The translations under genes were made by a program, and so were the position numbers. A stretch of DNA of 64,000 bases, taken from JAGRKR01 sp041397725 (lineage in GTDB: Bacteria; Pseudomonadota; Alphaproteobacteria; Rhizobiales; Hyphomicrobiaceae). The notes under the pieces are model-generated. The model was not told where the DNA came from. It saw nothing but the letters and a program-made list of their open reading frames with translations, and made no database searches. Location: assembly GCA_041397725.1 (NCBI GenBank), contig JAWKVZ010000001.1, positions 1,116,001 through 1,180,000 on the forward strand, given 5' to 3'. Positions 49,250 through 58,440 of the stretch are shown in pieces (position 1 is the stretch's first letter; every line of letters starts with the position of its first letter).

Positions 49250-49975
49250 TTATTTCTGACGGATGATGACGACCGCGAGCGAGCGCGGGCCATGTGCGCC
49301 CATGACGATCGTCTGCTCGATGTCGGCGGTGCGCGATGGTCCCGAGATCAGGTTGATCGTTCGCGGCAGCGGGCCGTTGCCGACGCTCGCGCGAACGCGG
49401 CCCCACACCGCCTCGTAGGAGCCGGCGATCTTGCTCTGCTCGACCACGACGATGTGGGTATCGGGCAGGAAGTTGAGTGTGACCGGATTGTCCTTGCCCG
49501 AAGCCAGGAACAAGGTGCCGGTCTCTGCGGCGGCGGCCGTGGCGTGCGAGATGCCTACGGCGTCACCGGCTTCGGCGGCGCCATCCAGACACTCGACCGC
49601 GGACTCCTGCTGCCACGGCATGCGCCGCAGCAAGGCATCCTGCCCCATGCGCACGCGCGCGGGCAGGTTGGAGCGGCGCAGATAGTCGGCGACAGCGGCC
49701 GGAACGTCGCGCGGGGTCTCGACCTCGATGACCGTGGCAGCCTGGGATTCGAGCATCTGGCGGAACAGGGCGATCAATTGCTCGCCCGGCAGGTTCGCGC
49801 GCGCCGGCACCAGATTGGCGGGGTGCAGGCGCAAGCGGTCCTTGACGACGGCGCTGCGCAGTTCGTCCACGGTGGCGCCGCCGAGTGCCGTACGGATCTT
49901 GTCGAGCAGTCGCTCGCGCGCGCGCGATCCCGTCTGCGGGGGTGGGTCCGGACGCTTGAAGCGGGCCTTTCTCAT
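49250..49975 (-). CDS. lutC: LUD-domain protein, lactate utilisation LutC-type
   Basis: A 241-residue protein whose C-terminal part is the LUD domain: GISHATAAAAETGTLFLASG and the closing GAHGPRSLAVVIIRQ are typical of LutC/YkgG. With LutA and LutB it makes up an L-lactate-oxidising complex. The N-terminal 60 residues vary more. It overlaps the lutB stop by 4 bases (ATGA). Last gene of the minus-strand lut operon. Confidence 0.88.
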   Translation of the reverse strand: MRKARFKRPDPPPQTGSRARERLLDKIRTALGGATVDELRSAVVKDRLRLHPANLVPARANLPGEQLIALFRQMLESQAATVIEVETPRDVPAAVADYLRRSNLPARVRMGQDALLRRMPWQQESAVECLDGAAEAGDAVGISHATAAAAETGTLFLASGKDNPVTLNFLPDTHIVVVEQSKIAGSYEAVWGRVRASVGNGPLPRTINLISGPSRTADIEQTIVMGAHGPRSLAVVIIRQK

Positions 49976-51414
49976 GACTTGTCCTGCCGGTCCTGGTCCT
50001 GATTGCGCCCGGCGGCCCACAGCGCCTGGAACGTGCGTCCATGCGGCGCCGGCAGATCGCGGTGGCGCGTCCAGCCGCCGGCGAATGGCAGCCAGCGGAG
50101 CCGGCCCGTGCTGCCGCTGACGAGCTTCAGCATGGCGACGCCGAGACGGCTGGCGAGCCGGTAGAGACGGGGGTGGCGGGCCAGCCATGCCCAGGCGGCC
50201 AGGCCAAAGCGGAAACCGGCCGTCGTATTGCCGCTCTCGAAGGCCTCCTCGCGCCACTGTCGCATCAGCTTCGGCAGCGGGATCTTGACCGGGCAGACCG
50301 CTTCGCAGCGCCCGCACAGCGTCGAGGCGTTCGGCAGGTGCGACGACTGGCGGATGCCGAGCAGCGAAGGCGTCAGCACCGAGCCGATGGGGCCGGGATA
50401 GACCCAGCCGTACGCATGGCCGCCGATCGCATGATAGACTGGGCAGTGGTTCATGCAGGCCCCGCAACGGATGCAGCGGAGGACCTCCTGGAAGGCGCTG
50501 CCGAGCAGCTCGCTGCGACCGTTGTCGAGAATGACGACGTGGTAGGCCTCGGGCCCGTCCGGATCGTCCGGGCGGCGCGCGCCCGTCGAGAACGTCGTGT
50601 AGGTGGAGATCTCCTGGCCGGTCGCCGAGCGGGCGAGCAGGCGGATGAGCGTGCTGGCGTCCTCGAGGGTCGGCACGACCTTGTCGATCGAGGCGATGAC
50701 GACGTGCACCTTCGCCAGCGATTGCGTGAGATCGCCGTTGCCCTCGTTGGTGACAATGACGGACGAGCCGGTCTCGGCGATCAGGAAATTCGCGCCGGTG
50801 ATGCCGACGTCGGCCGTCAGGAACTTCTGGCGCAGCACCTGACGCGCCTCGGCGACGAGCTCCGACGGCTCCGTCAGCGAGCGCCCCTCTGCGAGGTCCG
50901 CATGCACGCGCCGGAAATCGGCCTCGACCTGCTCCTTGTTGAGGTGCACGGCAGGCGCGATGATGTGGGACGGCGTCTCGCCGCGAAGCTGGATGATGTA
51001 CTCGCCGAGATCGGTCTCGACGACATCCAGGCCGCTGGCGGCCAGATGCGCATTGAGCCCGATCTCTTCCGAGATCATCGACTTGCCCTTGGTGACGACG
51101 CGGGCGCCGGCCTGGCGGCAGATCTCGAGAATGATGCTGCAGGCGTCGGAGGCCGTCTCGGCCCAATAGACGTGGGCGCCGGCGGCGGTTGCGCGCTTCT
51201 CGTACTCGGTGAGATAGAGATCGAGATGCTGCAGCGTGTGGTTCTTGATGTCGCGACCGGCGTTTCGCAGATCCTCGAATTCAGGCAGACGCTCGCGGGC
51301 GTCGGCCCGCTTCTGGACGAAACCGACCGGCACTTTCGCCAGGGCCCGCTGCAACTGGTGGTCCGCCAATGCGCGGGCCGCGTTGCCTGGGAAGTTGCGT
51401 GTGCTCGGCTCCAT
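49972..51414 (-). CDS. lutB: Iron-sulfur LutB-type lactate utilisation protein
   Basis: A 480-residue protein: an N-terminal LUD domain (AGARVVTKGKSMISEEIGLN, then GITGANFLIAETGSSVIVTN) and two 4Fe-4S motifs, CIRCGACMNHCPVY and CGRCEAVCPVKIP, followed by a C-terminal DUF3390-like region. It is the electron-transfer core of the LutABC lactate dehydrogenase. Starts 19 bases after lutA and overlaps lutC. Confidence 0.92.
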   Translation of the reverse strand: MEPSTRNFPGNAARALADHQLQRALAKVPVGFVQKRADARERLPEFEDLRNAGRDIKNHTLQHLDLYLTEYEKRATAAGAHVYWAETASDACSIILEICRQAGARVVTKGKSMISEEIGLNAHLAASGLDVVETDLGEYIIQLRGETPSHIIAPAVHLNKEQVEADFRRVHADLAEGRSLTEPSELVAEARQVLRQKFLTADVGITGANFLIAETGSSVIVTNEGNGDLTQSLAKVHVVIASIDKVVPTLEDASTLIRLLARSATGQEISTYTTFSTGARRPDDPDGPEAYHVVILDNGRSELLGSAFQEVLRCIRCGACMNHCPVYHAIGGHAYGWVYPGPIGSVLTPSLLGIRQSSHLPNASTLCGRCEAVCPVKIPLPKLMRQWREEAFESGNTTAGFRFGLAAWAWLARHPRLYRLASRLGVAMLKLVSGSTGRLRWLPFAGGWTRHRDLPAPHGRTFQALWAAGRNQDQDRQDKS

Positions 51415-51433
51415 CGGCTGGTCTTTCCGCTCG

Positions 51434-52210
51434 TCAGCTGTCGTTGCCGGCGATGGCCGGCTCGTCGAGCAGTCCTGCCAGGATCTCGGTGACGTGACGC
51501 GCCTCGACCGCCACGCCCTGCCTGCGCAGCTTGCCGGCGATGTTCATGAGGCAGCCGAGATCGCCAGCGAGGACGAGGTCCGGCTGGCAGGCGGCGATGT
51601 TCGAGGTCTTGCGCTCGACGATGGCGTTGGAAATGTCGGGGTACTTCGTCGAGAAGGTGCCGCCGAACCCGCAGCACGTCTCGCATTCGTTCATCTCGGT
51701 GAGCTGTAAGCCCTCGACCGATGCGAGAAGCTTGCGCGGCTGTGCCTTGATGCCGAGCTCACGCAAGCCGGAGCAACTGTCGTGATAGGTGATGCGGCCC
51801 TGATAGCTGGCGGAAACTCTGGTCACGGCGAGAACGTCGGTCAGGAAGGAGACGATCTCGTGAACCTTGCCGCAGAAGGCAGCGGTACGGGCGCTCCACT
51901 CGGGGTCGTCGGCGAGCAGCTCGGGATAGTGCAGCTTCAACATGCCGGCGCATGAGCCCGACGGGGCCACCACGTAGTCGAAGCCCTCGAATGCGGTGAT
52001 GGTCTGCCTGGCGAGCTTGGCGGCGTTGGCGCGGTCACCCGAGTTATAGGCAGGCTGCCCGCAGCAGGTCTGGGCCAGCGGCACCTCGACCGTGCAACCG
52101 GCGTCCTCCAGCAGCTTCACGGTCGCGAAGCCGACGCAAGGGCGGAAGAGGTCGACCAGGCAGGTGATGAAGAGCCCGACTCTCGGACTCGCGTTGACGG
52201 GGCTACGCAT
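51434..52210 (-). CDS. lutA: LutA-type CCG-domain protein
   Basis: A 258-residue protein with two cysteine-rich CCG domains: AQTCCGQPAYNSGD and NECETCCGFGGTFSTKYPD, the ligands of an unusual Fe-S cluster or disulfide redox centre as in heterodisulfide reductase B and GlcF. FITCLVDLFRPCVG opens the protein as in LutA/YkgE. It heads the lut operon; its ribosome binding site is weak. The upstream gap to the cytochrome c gene carries a hairpin. Confidence 0.92.
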   Translation of the reverse strand: MRSPVNASPRVGLFITCLVDLFRPCVGFATVKLLEDAGCTVEVPLAQTCCGQPAYNSGDRANAAKLARQTITAFEGFDYVVAPSGSCAGMLKLHYPELLADDPEWSARTAAFCGKVHEIVSFLTDVLAVTRVSASYQGRITYHDSCSGLRELGIKAQPRKLLASVEGLQLTEMNECETCCGFGGTFSTKYPDISNAIVERKTSNIAACQPDLVLAGDLGCLMNIAGKLRRQGVAVEARHVTEILAGLLDEPAIAGNDS

Positions 52211-52419
52211 GATGCGCCAGTCGAACCAATGGTTTGTGTTCGGCCGTCATGGGGTATCGGTGCCGCGCAGCCAAGGAGTGATGGACACGCAACCCCGGCT
52301 GCCATCTTCGGCCAGGCTGGCCGTCAGAATAGCCTGCCAGCCCCAGCTTAACCAGTTGTCTTGCGTAGGCGTTCCGGTTTCAGCCTTAACGGGGCGGCCC
52401 TGAAATCTCCGAATAATGC

Positions 52420-52447
52420 GATCCCCTCAGCAGACGCCGAGGGGATC
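52420..52447. terminator. Hairpin between cytochrome c and lutA
   Basis: GATCCCCTC and GAGGGGATC form a perfect 9-bp stem with a 10-base loop, 31 bases after the end of the minus-strand cytochrome gene at 52479. Only a weak T-rich stretch (GCATTATTC) follows on the minus strand, so termination may be partial, letting transcription enter lutABC. Confidence 0.4.
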
Positions 52448-52478
52448 ATCATGGACGACTGTCCGGCATATAGCGCGT

Positions 52479-52877
52479 CTACTTCGCGTACTTCTTGAGG
52501 TAGGCGATGATATCCTTGCGATCGGCGGGGTCCCGCAATCCGACGAAAGCCATCTTATTGCCCTCGACGAACCCACGGGGGTCGGCAAGGTACTTGTCGA
52601 TCGTCTCATCGGTCCAGGTCAGGCCCTTGCCGCCCGCGGCCTTCATGGCATCGGAGTAGGCGAAAGCCTCGGCCGTTCCGGCCTTGCGGCCGAAGACCTT
52701 GTTCAGGACAGGGCCAACAGTATTGGTCGCACCAGGGCCGACTCTGTGACACGCCTTGCACTTGGCGTTGAAGATGTCCTGTCCATTCTCGACATCCTGC
52801 GCCAGGGCCGCATGCGAGAGCCCGACAAGAGCAGTGATTGCGATGGCAGTACGTGCAGCGGTCGCCAGCTTGTGCAT
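52479..52877 (-). CDS. Secreted class I cytochrome c
   Basis: A 132-residue c-type cytochrome: a signal peptide (1-26, ending AALAQ), the haem motif CKACH at about residues 40-44 and the axial Met in GNKMAFVGLRDPADRKD. Size and the GRKAGTAEAFAYSDAMK loop match cytochrome c2/c550 of alphaproteobacteria. Lying between the LysR regulator and the lut operon, it may accept electrons from the lactate/glycolate enzymes, but it may equally be a general respiratory carrier. Confidence 0.92.
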   Translation of the reverse strand: MHKLATAARTAIAITALVGLSHAALAQDVENGQDIFNAKCKACHRVGPGATNTVGPVLNKVFGRKAGTAEAFAYSDAMKAAGGKGLTWTDETIDKYLADPRGFVEGNKMAFVGLRDPADRKDIIAYLKKYAK

Positions 52878-53052
52878 TGCCTCACTCGTTCGTTTCAGGT
52901 GGACGGAATCGTGATTGGGGAGCCGAGCAGGCGGGCTGTCGTCGTGATCCGATCGATCATCCCGCGGCTCCCATCGGCACCCTAAGGAGTGTCATGGGCG
53001 GTTTGAAGGATGAAGACCGGAACGCGACGAAGTGATGCAGCCGCCGGCCGTC

Positions 53053-54033
53053 TCAGCGTTCGGCGAGTGCGGCGCCCTTTTTGGGCTTGCCCGCTCGCGT
53101 CACCGCCGCAGGCGGATTGGCGCTGGCGATGTCGAGCGACTTGTCCCAGTAGGGTTCGGGTCCATAAAGCTCGGCCAGGAAGTCGATGAAGACGTTGACC
53201 TTGGCCGGCATGAACTCCCGGCATGGGTAGACGGCATAGACCGAGACGTTCGACGAGCCGACGTAATCGGGCAGTACGGCTTTGAGCTCACCTGTCATCA
53301 ACTCCGGCCCGACGTCCCAGGTGGAGCGCAGTCCGACGCCCAGACCGGCCATGATGGCCTCGCGGATGAACTCGCTGGAGTTGGAGCGGATGTTGCCCTT
53401 GACCCGAAGCTGCAAGGGGCCTTCCGGGCCATCCAGCCGCCACACGTCCTGCGCGCCGGCCGACAGACAGTTCAGGTGCTCGAGGTCGGCAAGCGTATTC
53501 GGCGTGCCGTAGCGCTCGAGGTATGCGGGGGCCGCGCAGATCACGCGGCGGTTGGGCGCGAGCTTGCGCGCCACCAGGCTCGAGTCCTTGAGCTCGCCGA
53601 TCCGCACGGCGACGTCGAAGCCCTCCCGGATGATGTCGACGTTGTTGTCGGTGAGATGGAACTCCATCTCGATCTCGGGATAGCGCGCGAGGAACTGCGA
53701 CAGATAGGGCGCGATGTGAAGCCGGCTGAACGTCGTGGGCGCCGTCACCTTGAGCACGCCGCGCGGCCGCGTGTTGCGCCGGCTGACGAAATCCTCCGCC
53801 TCGTCGATGAGGCTCAGGATGTCGACGACACGCTTGAAGAAGCCCTCCCCCGTTTCCGTCAGGGTGAGCTGGCGCGTGGTGCGCTGGAACAGCCGCGTGC
53901 CCAGTCGTTCCTCCAGCAGGCTGATCCGCTTGCTGACAACGGCCGGCGAGAGCCCCATCTCGCGACCTGCCGCGGACATATTGCCGGTGCGGGCTACACG
54001 TGCGAAAATTTCAAGATCGGTGATTGCGGTCAC
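53053..54033 (-). CDS. LysR-family transcriptional regulator
   Basis: A 326-residue regulator: winged HTH (about 1-62: FARVARTGNMSAAGREMGLS, then VSKRISLLEERLGTRLFQR) and a LysR substrate-binding domain from about residue 90. It is of the AaeR/CrgA-like group by its RRNTRPRGVLKVTAP linker. The start is GTG at 54033 with AAAGGACGG upstream; the open frame to 54213 crosses AT-rich promoter sequence. Divergent from glcDEF-type genes, which it probably controls in response to glycolate, lactate or a relative. Confidence 0.88.
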   Translation of the reverse strand: MTAITDLEIFARVARTGNMSAAGREMGLSPAVVSKRISLLEERLGTRLFQRTTRQLTLTETGEGFFKRVVDILSLIDEAEDFVSRRNTRPRGVLKVTAPTTFSRLHIAPYLSQFLARYPEIEMEFHLTDNNVDIIREGFDVAVRIGELKDSSLVARKLAPNRRVICAAPAYLERYGTPNTLADLEHLNCLSAGAQDVWRLDGPEGPLQLRVKGNIRSNSSEFIREAIMAGLGVGLRSTWDVGPELMTGELKAVLPDYVGSSNVSVYAVYPCREFMPAKVNVFIDFLAELYGPEPYWDKSLDIASANPPAAVTRAGKPKKGAALAER

Positions 54034-54254
54034 GACGCCGTCCTTTCGTTGCCTCCGCCGTCCCCTAGTCCCAAGTCTTTTTCCATATCGTTCATTATTG
54101 TCTGGATGGACGAAAGTGTGTCGCACGAAGGCGTGATTATTGAAATTGATGTTCTGTTGTGTTGAAAATAGATCGCGGCGTCTATCCATCTGAAAATTAA
54201 TGATAAAATACACGTGTTAGAATCGGTGCAGGCCAGAGAGGTCAAGCGATCACG
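54034..54254. promoter_or_regulatory. AT-rich divergent promoter region, LysR gene and glcD
   Basis: 221 bases, strikingly rich in A and T for this genome between 54080 and 54220. TAAAAT near 54203 is a possible -10 for glcD. Several T-N11-A type sequences, the loose LysR box, occur, but in such AT-rich DNA they are not informative. Autoregulation and glcD control from here are expected by arrangement. Confidence 0.45.
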
Positions 54255-55718
54255 ATGTCGGAAATAGTGCTCCCGCAACCCGATCAAGCGGTCATCGGCC
54301 GCCGGGAGGCCATTGGCGGTGACCTCCGACGGCTGATGAGCGAGGGGGAGGTCATCACGGACGATGACGGCCGCCGCGCCTTCGAGACGGACGCGCTGAC
54401 GGCCTACCGGCGCATGCCGCTGGCCGTCGTGCTGCCGCGTAGCACGGAGGAGGTGTCGCGTGTCCTCGCCTATTGTCACAAGGAAGGGATCAAGGTCGTT
54501 GCCCGCGGCGCCGGCACGTCGCTCAGCGGCGGTGCGCTGCCCGCGGAGGACGCCATCGTCGTCGCCGTGACGAAGTTGAACAAGGTCCTCGAGGTCGATT
54601 ACGAGAACCGGGTCGCCAGGGTCGAGGCCGGCATCACCAACCTCGCGATCTCGGCGGCGGTCGCCGAGCGCGGCTTCTTCTACGCGCCCGATCCGTCGAG
54701 CCAGCTTGCCTGCACGCTCGCCGGCAACATCGGCATGAACTCCGGCGGCGCGCATTGCCTCAAGTACGGCGTCACCACGAACAACATCCTCGGCGTCAAG
54801 ATGGTGCTGATGAGCGGCGAGGTCGTGGAGATCGGCGGCGCCCATCTCGATGCCTCCGGCTACGACCTGCTCGGCCTCATCGTCGGGTCGGAGGGGCAGC
54901 TCGGCATCGTGACAGAGGCGACGGTTCGCATTCTGCGGGCGGCTGAAGGCGCGCGCCCGATGCTGCTCGGGTTCGAGTCGAGCGAAGCTGCCGGACAGTG
55001 CGTCTCCGCCATCATCGCCCAGGGCATCATTCCCGTGGCGATCGAGTTCATGGACAAGCCGGCGATTGAGGTCTGCGAGTCCTTCGCCAGGGCGGGCTAT
55101 CCGCTCGACGTCGAGGCGCTGCTGATCATCGAGGTCGAGGGCGCGCCAGCCGAGATCGACGCCCTGCTCACGCGCATCACCGACATCGCCGCCGCCCATG
55201 CGCCCAAGGTGATCAAGGTGAGCCAGAGCGCCGAGGAGAGCGCCGCCATCTGGAAGGGGCGCAAGTCGGCGTTCGGCGCCATCGGCCGGATCTCGGAATA
55301 CTACTGCATGGATGGCACGATCCCGCTCGGGCGGCTGCCCGAGGCCCTGTCGGAGATCGCGAGCATCTGTGCCCGGCACGGGCTCAAGGTGGCGAACATC
55401 TTCCATGCCGGCGACGGCAATCTGCATCCGCTCATCCTCTACGACGCCAACGATCCGGCGGAGTCGCAGCGAGCCGAGCTATGCGGCGCCGAGGTGCTGA
55501 AGCTCTGCGTCGATCTCGGCGGCTGCCTGACCGGCGAGCATGGCGTCGGCATCGAGAAGCGGGACCTGATGTCGGTCCAGTTCAACGAGACGGATCTCGC
55601 TCTGCAGATGCGGGTCAAGAGCGTGTTCGATCCGAAGTGGCTGCTCAATCCGGCCAAGGTCTTTCCGCTCGATGCGCGGCGCCAAGGCGATCTCGACGCC
55701 GGCGCGGGGGGTGTCTAG
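54255..55718 (+). CDS. glcD: FAD-linked glycolate/D-lactate dehydrogenase, GlcD-type
   Basis: A 487-residue FAD_binding_4 oxidase. GIKVVARGAGTSLSGGALPA and GNIGMNSGGAHCLKYGVTTN bind FAD; the C-terminal FAD-oxidase domain carries IFHAGDGNLHPLILYD and GEHGVGIEKRDLM, where the conserved His residues lie. It oxidises glycolate or D-lactate together with the E and F subunits encoded next. ATG at 54255; the stop overlaps the GTG of glcE by one base (TAGTG). Confidence 0.93.
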   Translation: MSEIVLPQPDQAVIGRREAIGGDLRRLMSEGEVITDDDGRRAFETDALTAYRRMPLAVVLPRSTEEVSRVLAYCHKEGIKVVARGAGTSLSGGALPAEDAIVVAVTKLNKVLEVDYENRVARVEAGITNLAISAAVAERGFFYAPDPSSQLACTLAGNIGMNSGGAHCLKYGVTTNNILGVKMVLMSGEVVEIGGAHLDASGYDLLGLIVGSEGQLGIVTEATVRILRAAEGARPMLLGFESSEAAGQCVSAIIAQGIIPVAIEFMDKPAIEVCESFARAGYPLDVEALLIIEVEGAPAEIDALLTRITDIAAAHAPKVIKVSQSAEESAAIWKGRKSAFGAIGRISEYYCMDGTIPLGRLPEALSEIASICARHGLKVANIFHAGDGNLHPLILYDANDPAESQRAELCGAEVLKLCVDLGGCLTGEHGVGIEKRDLMSVQFNETDLALQMRVKSVFDPKWLLNPAKVFPLDARRQGDLDAGAGGV

Positions 55719-56938
55719 TGCTGCCACTCATGCGACCTGGCGACGAGCGCGAGCTCGCGCGCATTCTGGCCGAGGCGACGAGCACGTCGACGCCGCTCGA
55801 GATCATGGGCTCGGGCACGAAGGCCGCCATCGGCCGGCCGATGCAGACGGCCGCCAATCTCTCGGCCAAGGCCATGCGCGGCATCACGCTCTACGAGCCG
55901 ACCGAGCTGGTCATGTCGGCGCGGGCCGGTACGACACTCGCCATCGTCGAGCGGGAGCTCTACGACCGCCGGCAGATGCTGGCCTTCGAGCCCATCGACC
56001 TGGCGCCGCTCGTCGGCGGTGAGCCGCGCCAGGCCTCGATCGGCGCCGTCTTCGCCACGAACTCCTCGGGCAGCCGCCGGATCAGCGCCGGCGCGGCGCG
56101 CGATCATCTGCTCGGCGTGCGCGCCGTGACCGGCGCCGGCGAGATCTTCAAGTCCGGCGGGCGCGTCATGAAGAACGTGACCGGCTACGACCTGTGCCGC
56201 GGCATCGCCGGGAGCTGGGGCACGCTCGCGGTCATGACGGAGGTGACGTTCAAGGTGCTGCCGATGCCCGAGGAGACGCGGACGCTGATCTTCCTCGGCC
56301 TGCCGGACGAGATCGCCGTCGAGATCATGTGCACCGCCATGGGCTCGCCCTATGAGGTCACCGGCGCAGTGCACCTGCAGCAACCGCTCGCCATGCGTCT
56401 CTGGCACGCCGGCCTCAACGCCACGCGCCGCTCCGTGACGGCGCTGCGCCTCGAGTATTTCTCGAGCTCGATCGGCTACCGGTCCGGCAAGCTCAAGGAG
56501 ATGCTTGCCGCCTATGGCGAGGCCGAGGAGCTCGATCAGGAAGGCTCGCTGTCGTTCTGGGACGAGCTGCGCCAGCTTTCCTATCTCCAGGAGTCGAGCC
56601 GGCCGGTCTGGCGCATTTCCACCGGGCCACGTGAGGCCCCCCGCATCGTCCAGGCGATCTCGGCCTACATGGAGTGCGCGGCCGTGTACGACTGGTCCGG
56701 CGGGCTGGTGTGGGCCGAGGTGCTGCCGGCCGCCGACGCCGGCGCCTCCGACATCCGGCGCGTGATCGCTACGCACGGCGGGCACGCCACGCTCATTCGT
56801 GCGGAGCCGGCCGTGCGGGCGTCCATCGACGTGTTCCAGCCGCTCGATCCTGGCCTGGAAGCGCTGACGCGCCGCCTCAAGACCACCTTCGATCCCGCCG
56901 GCATCCTCAACCCCGGGCGCATGTATGCGAGCATGTGA
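55718..56938 (+). CDS. glcE: Glycolate oxidase FAD-binding subunit GlcE-type
   Basis: A 406-residue shortened FAD_binding_4 protein: PLEIMGSGTKAAIGRPMQ, RQASIGAVFATNSSGSRRI and VMKNVTGYDLCRGIAGSWGT are typical of GlcE, which supports GlcD but lacks its full C-terminal catalytic domain. The start is GTG at 55718 overlapping the glcD stop, or ATG at 55730. The DGxG-like C-terminus ends in AGILNPGRMYASM. Confidence 0.92.
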   Translation: MLPLMRPGDERELARILAEATSTSTPLEIMGSGTKAAIGRPMQTAANLSAKAMRGITLYEPTELVMSARAGTTLAIVERELYDRRQMLAFEPIDLAPLVGGEPRQASIGAVFATNSSGSRRISAGAARDHLLGVRAVTGAGEIFKSGGRVMKNVTGYDLCRGIAGSWGTLAVMTEVTFKVLPMPEETRTLIFLGLPDEIAVEIMCTAMGSPYEVTGAVHLQQPLAMRLWHAGLNATRRSVTALRLEYFSSSIGYRSGKLKEMLAAYGEAEELDQEGSLSFWDELRQLSYLQESSRPVWRISTGPREAPRIVQAISAYMECAAVYDWSGGLVWAEVLPAADAGASDIRRVIATHGGHATLIRAEPAVRASIDVFQPLDPGLEALTRRLKTTFDPAGILNPGRMYASM

Positions 56939-57061
56939 AGAACGCCGGCGCCCGCAAATGCAGACTCGACAAAGCGGTCGTCGATCGACAAGCCTATCAC
57001 GAGCCTTCGCGCGACATTGATCCAGGCGGGTTCCTGCTCGCCACAACGCGAAACCGGTAGC

Positions 57062-58414
57062 ATGCAGACCAATTTCACCACCGAGCAGCGGGCCGACCCG
57101 CGGATCGCCGAGGCCGACCGGATTCTCCGCCGCTGCGTCCATTGCGGCCTGTGCACCGCCACCTGTCCGACCTACCTCGTGCTTGGCGACGAGCGCGACA
57201 GTCCGCGTGGCCGCATCTATCTGATCAAGGACATGCTCGAGGGCGAACGCAAGGCGAGCGGCGAGGTGCGCTTCCACGTCGATCGCTGTCTGTCCTGCCT
57301 CTCCTGCATGACGACGTGCCCCGGCGGGGTCGACTACATGCATCTGGTCGACATCGCCCGGGCGCACATCGAGGAGACCGGCAGCCGCAGCCTCAAGTCG
57401 CGACTCGTGCGCAACATGCTCGCCGCCGTCGTGCCGCACCCCAATCGCTTCCGCATGGCGATCAAGGCGTCCGCCTTCGGCCGGCCGTTCATTCCGCTGT
57501 TCCGGCGGCTCGGGCTCGAGGAGATCGCCGCCATGCTGGAGCTGGCGCCGACGCGTGCGCCCGGCAAGGCGAAGTTCGATGGGCCCGGCACCGCCGTCAC
57601 CAAGGAGGAGCGCCGCAAGCGCGTGATCCTGCTCGCCGGCTGCGCGCAACAGGTGCTGCGCCCCGAGATCAACGACGCCACCATCCGCCTGCTGGCGCGG
57701 CGCGGCATCGACGTCGAGGTGGCCGCCAATGCGGGCTGCTGTGGCGCCCTCGTCCACCATATGGGCCGCGAGCGCGCCGCCATCGAGCAGGCCAAGCGCA
57801 ACGTCGACGCCTGGACTCACGTCATGGAGAAGGGGCCGGTCGATGCCATCATCATGAACGCCTCCGGGTGCGGCACGATGGTCAAGGACTATGGCCACCT
57901 GCTGAAGAGGGAGGAGGGCTATGGCGACCGCGCCGAGCAGATCTCCGCCCTCACCGAGGACGTTACGGAGTTTCTCGCAGGCTACGATCTCGGCCCGCCG
58001 CACCGCTGGTCATCGCTTCGCGTCGCCTATCACTCCGCCTGCTCGATGCAGCATGGCCAGAGGGTGACGGACGAGCCGCGTCAGCTCCTGCGCAAGGCCG
58101 GCTATACCGTGGTGGAGGTCCCCGAGGGACACATCTGCTGCGGCTCGGCCGGCACCTACAACATCCTGCAGCCGCGCCTGGCGGGAGAGCTCAAGGCCCG
58201 CAAGGTCCGCAACATCGAGACCGCCAAGGCCGACCTCGTGGCGACCGGCAACATCGGCTGCATCACACAACTCCAGACCGGCACCGACCTCAACGTCGTG
58301 CACACGGTCGAGTTGCTCGACTGGGCCTACGGCGGGCCGATCCCGCACGGCCTCGAGAAATTCCAGAAGTTCGTGCGCGACGTGCCGAATCCGTCGCCGA
58401 GCCGCGTGCCCTGA
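57062..58414 (+). CDS. glcF: Glycolate oxidase iron-sulfur subunit GlcF-type
   Basis: A 450-residue protein with two 4Fe-4S motifs (CVHCGLCTATCPTY and CLSCLSCMTTCPGGVDYMHL) and two CCG domains (ANAGCCGALVHH and HICCGSAGTYN). It passes electrons from GlcDE to the quinone pool or a cytochrome. It starts 123 bases after glcE with a weak ribosome binding site, so it is probably translated from the same message. The related lutA gene lies in the neighbouring operon. Confidence 0.94.
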   Translation: MQTNFTTEQRADPRIAEADRILRRCVHCGLCTATCPTYLVLGDERDSPRGRIYLIKDMLEGERKASGEVRFHVDRCLSCLSCMTTCPGGVDYMHLVDIARAHIEETGSRSLKSRLVRNMLAAVVPHPNRFRMAIKASAFGRPFIPLFRRLGLEEIAAMLELAPTRAPGKAKFDGPGTAVTKEERRKRVILLAGCAQQVLRPEINDATIRLLARRGIDVEVAANAGCCGALVHHMGRERAAIEQAKRNVDAWTHVMEKGPVDAIIMNASGCGTMVKDYGHLLKREEGYGDRAEQISALTEDVTEFLAGYDLGPPHRWSSLRVAYHSACSMQHGQRVTDEPRQLLRKAGYTVVEVPEGHICCGSAGTYNILQPRLAGELKARKVRNIETAKADLVATGNIGCITQLQTGTDLNVVHTVELLDWAYGGPIPHGLEKFQKFVRDVPNPSPSRVP

Positions 58415-58440
58415 CCACTCCCGTTCCGAGAGCCAAGCCG

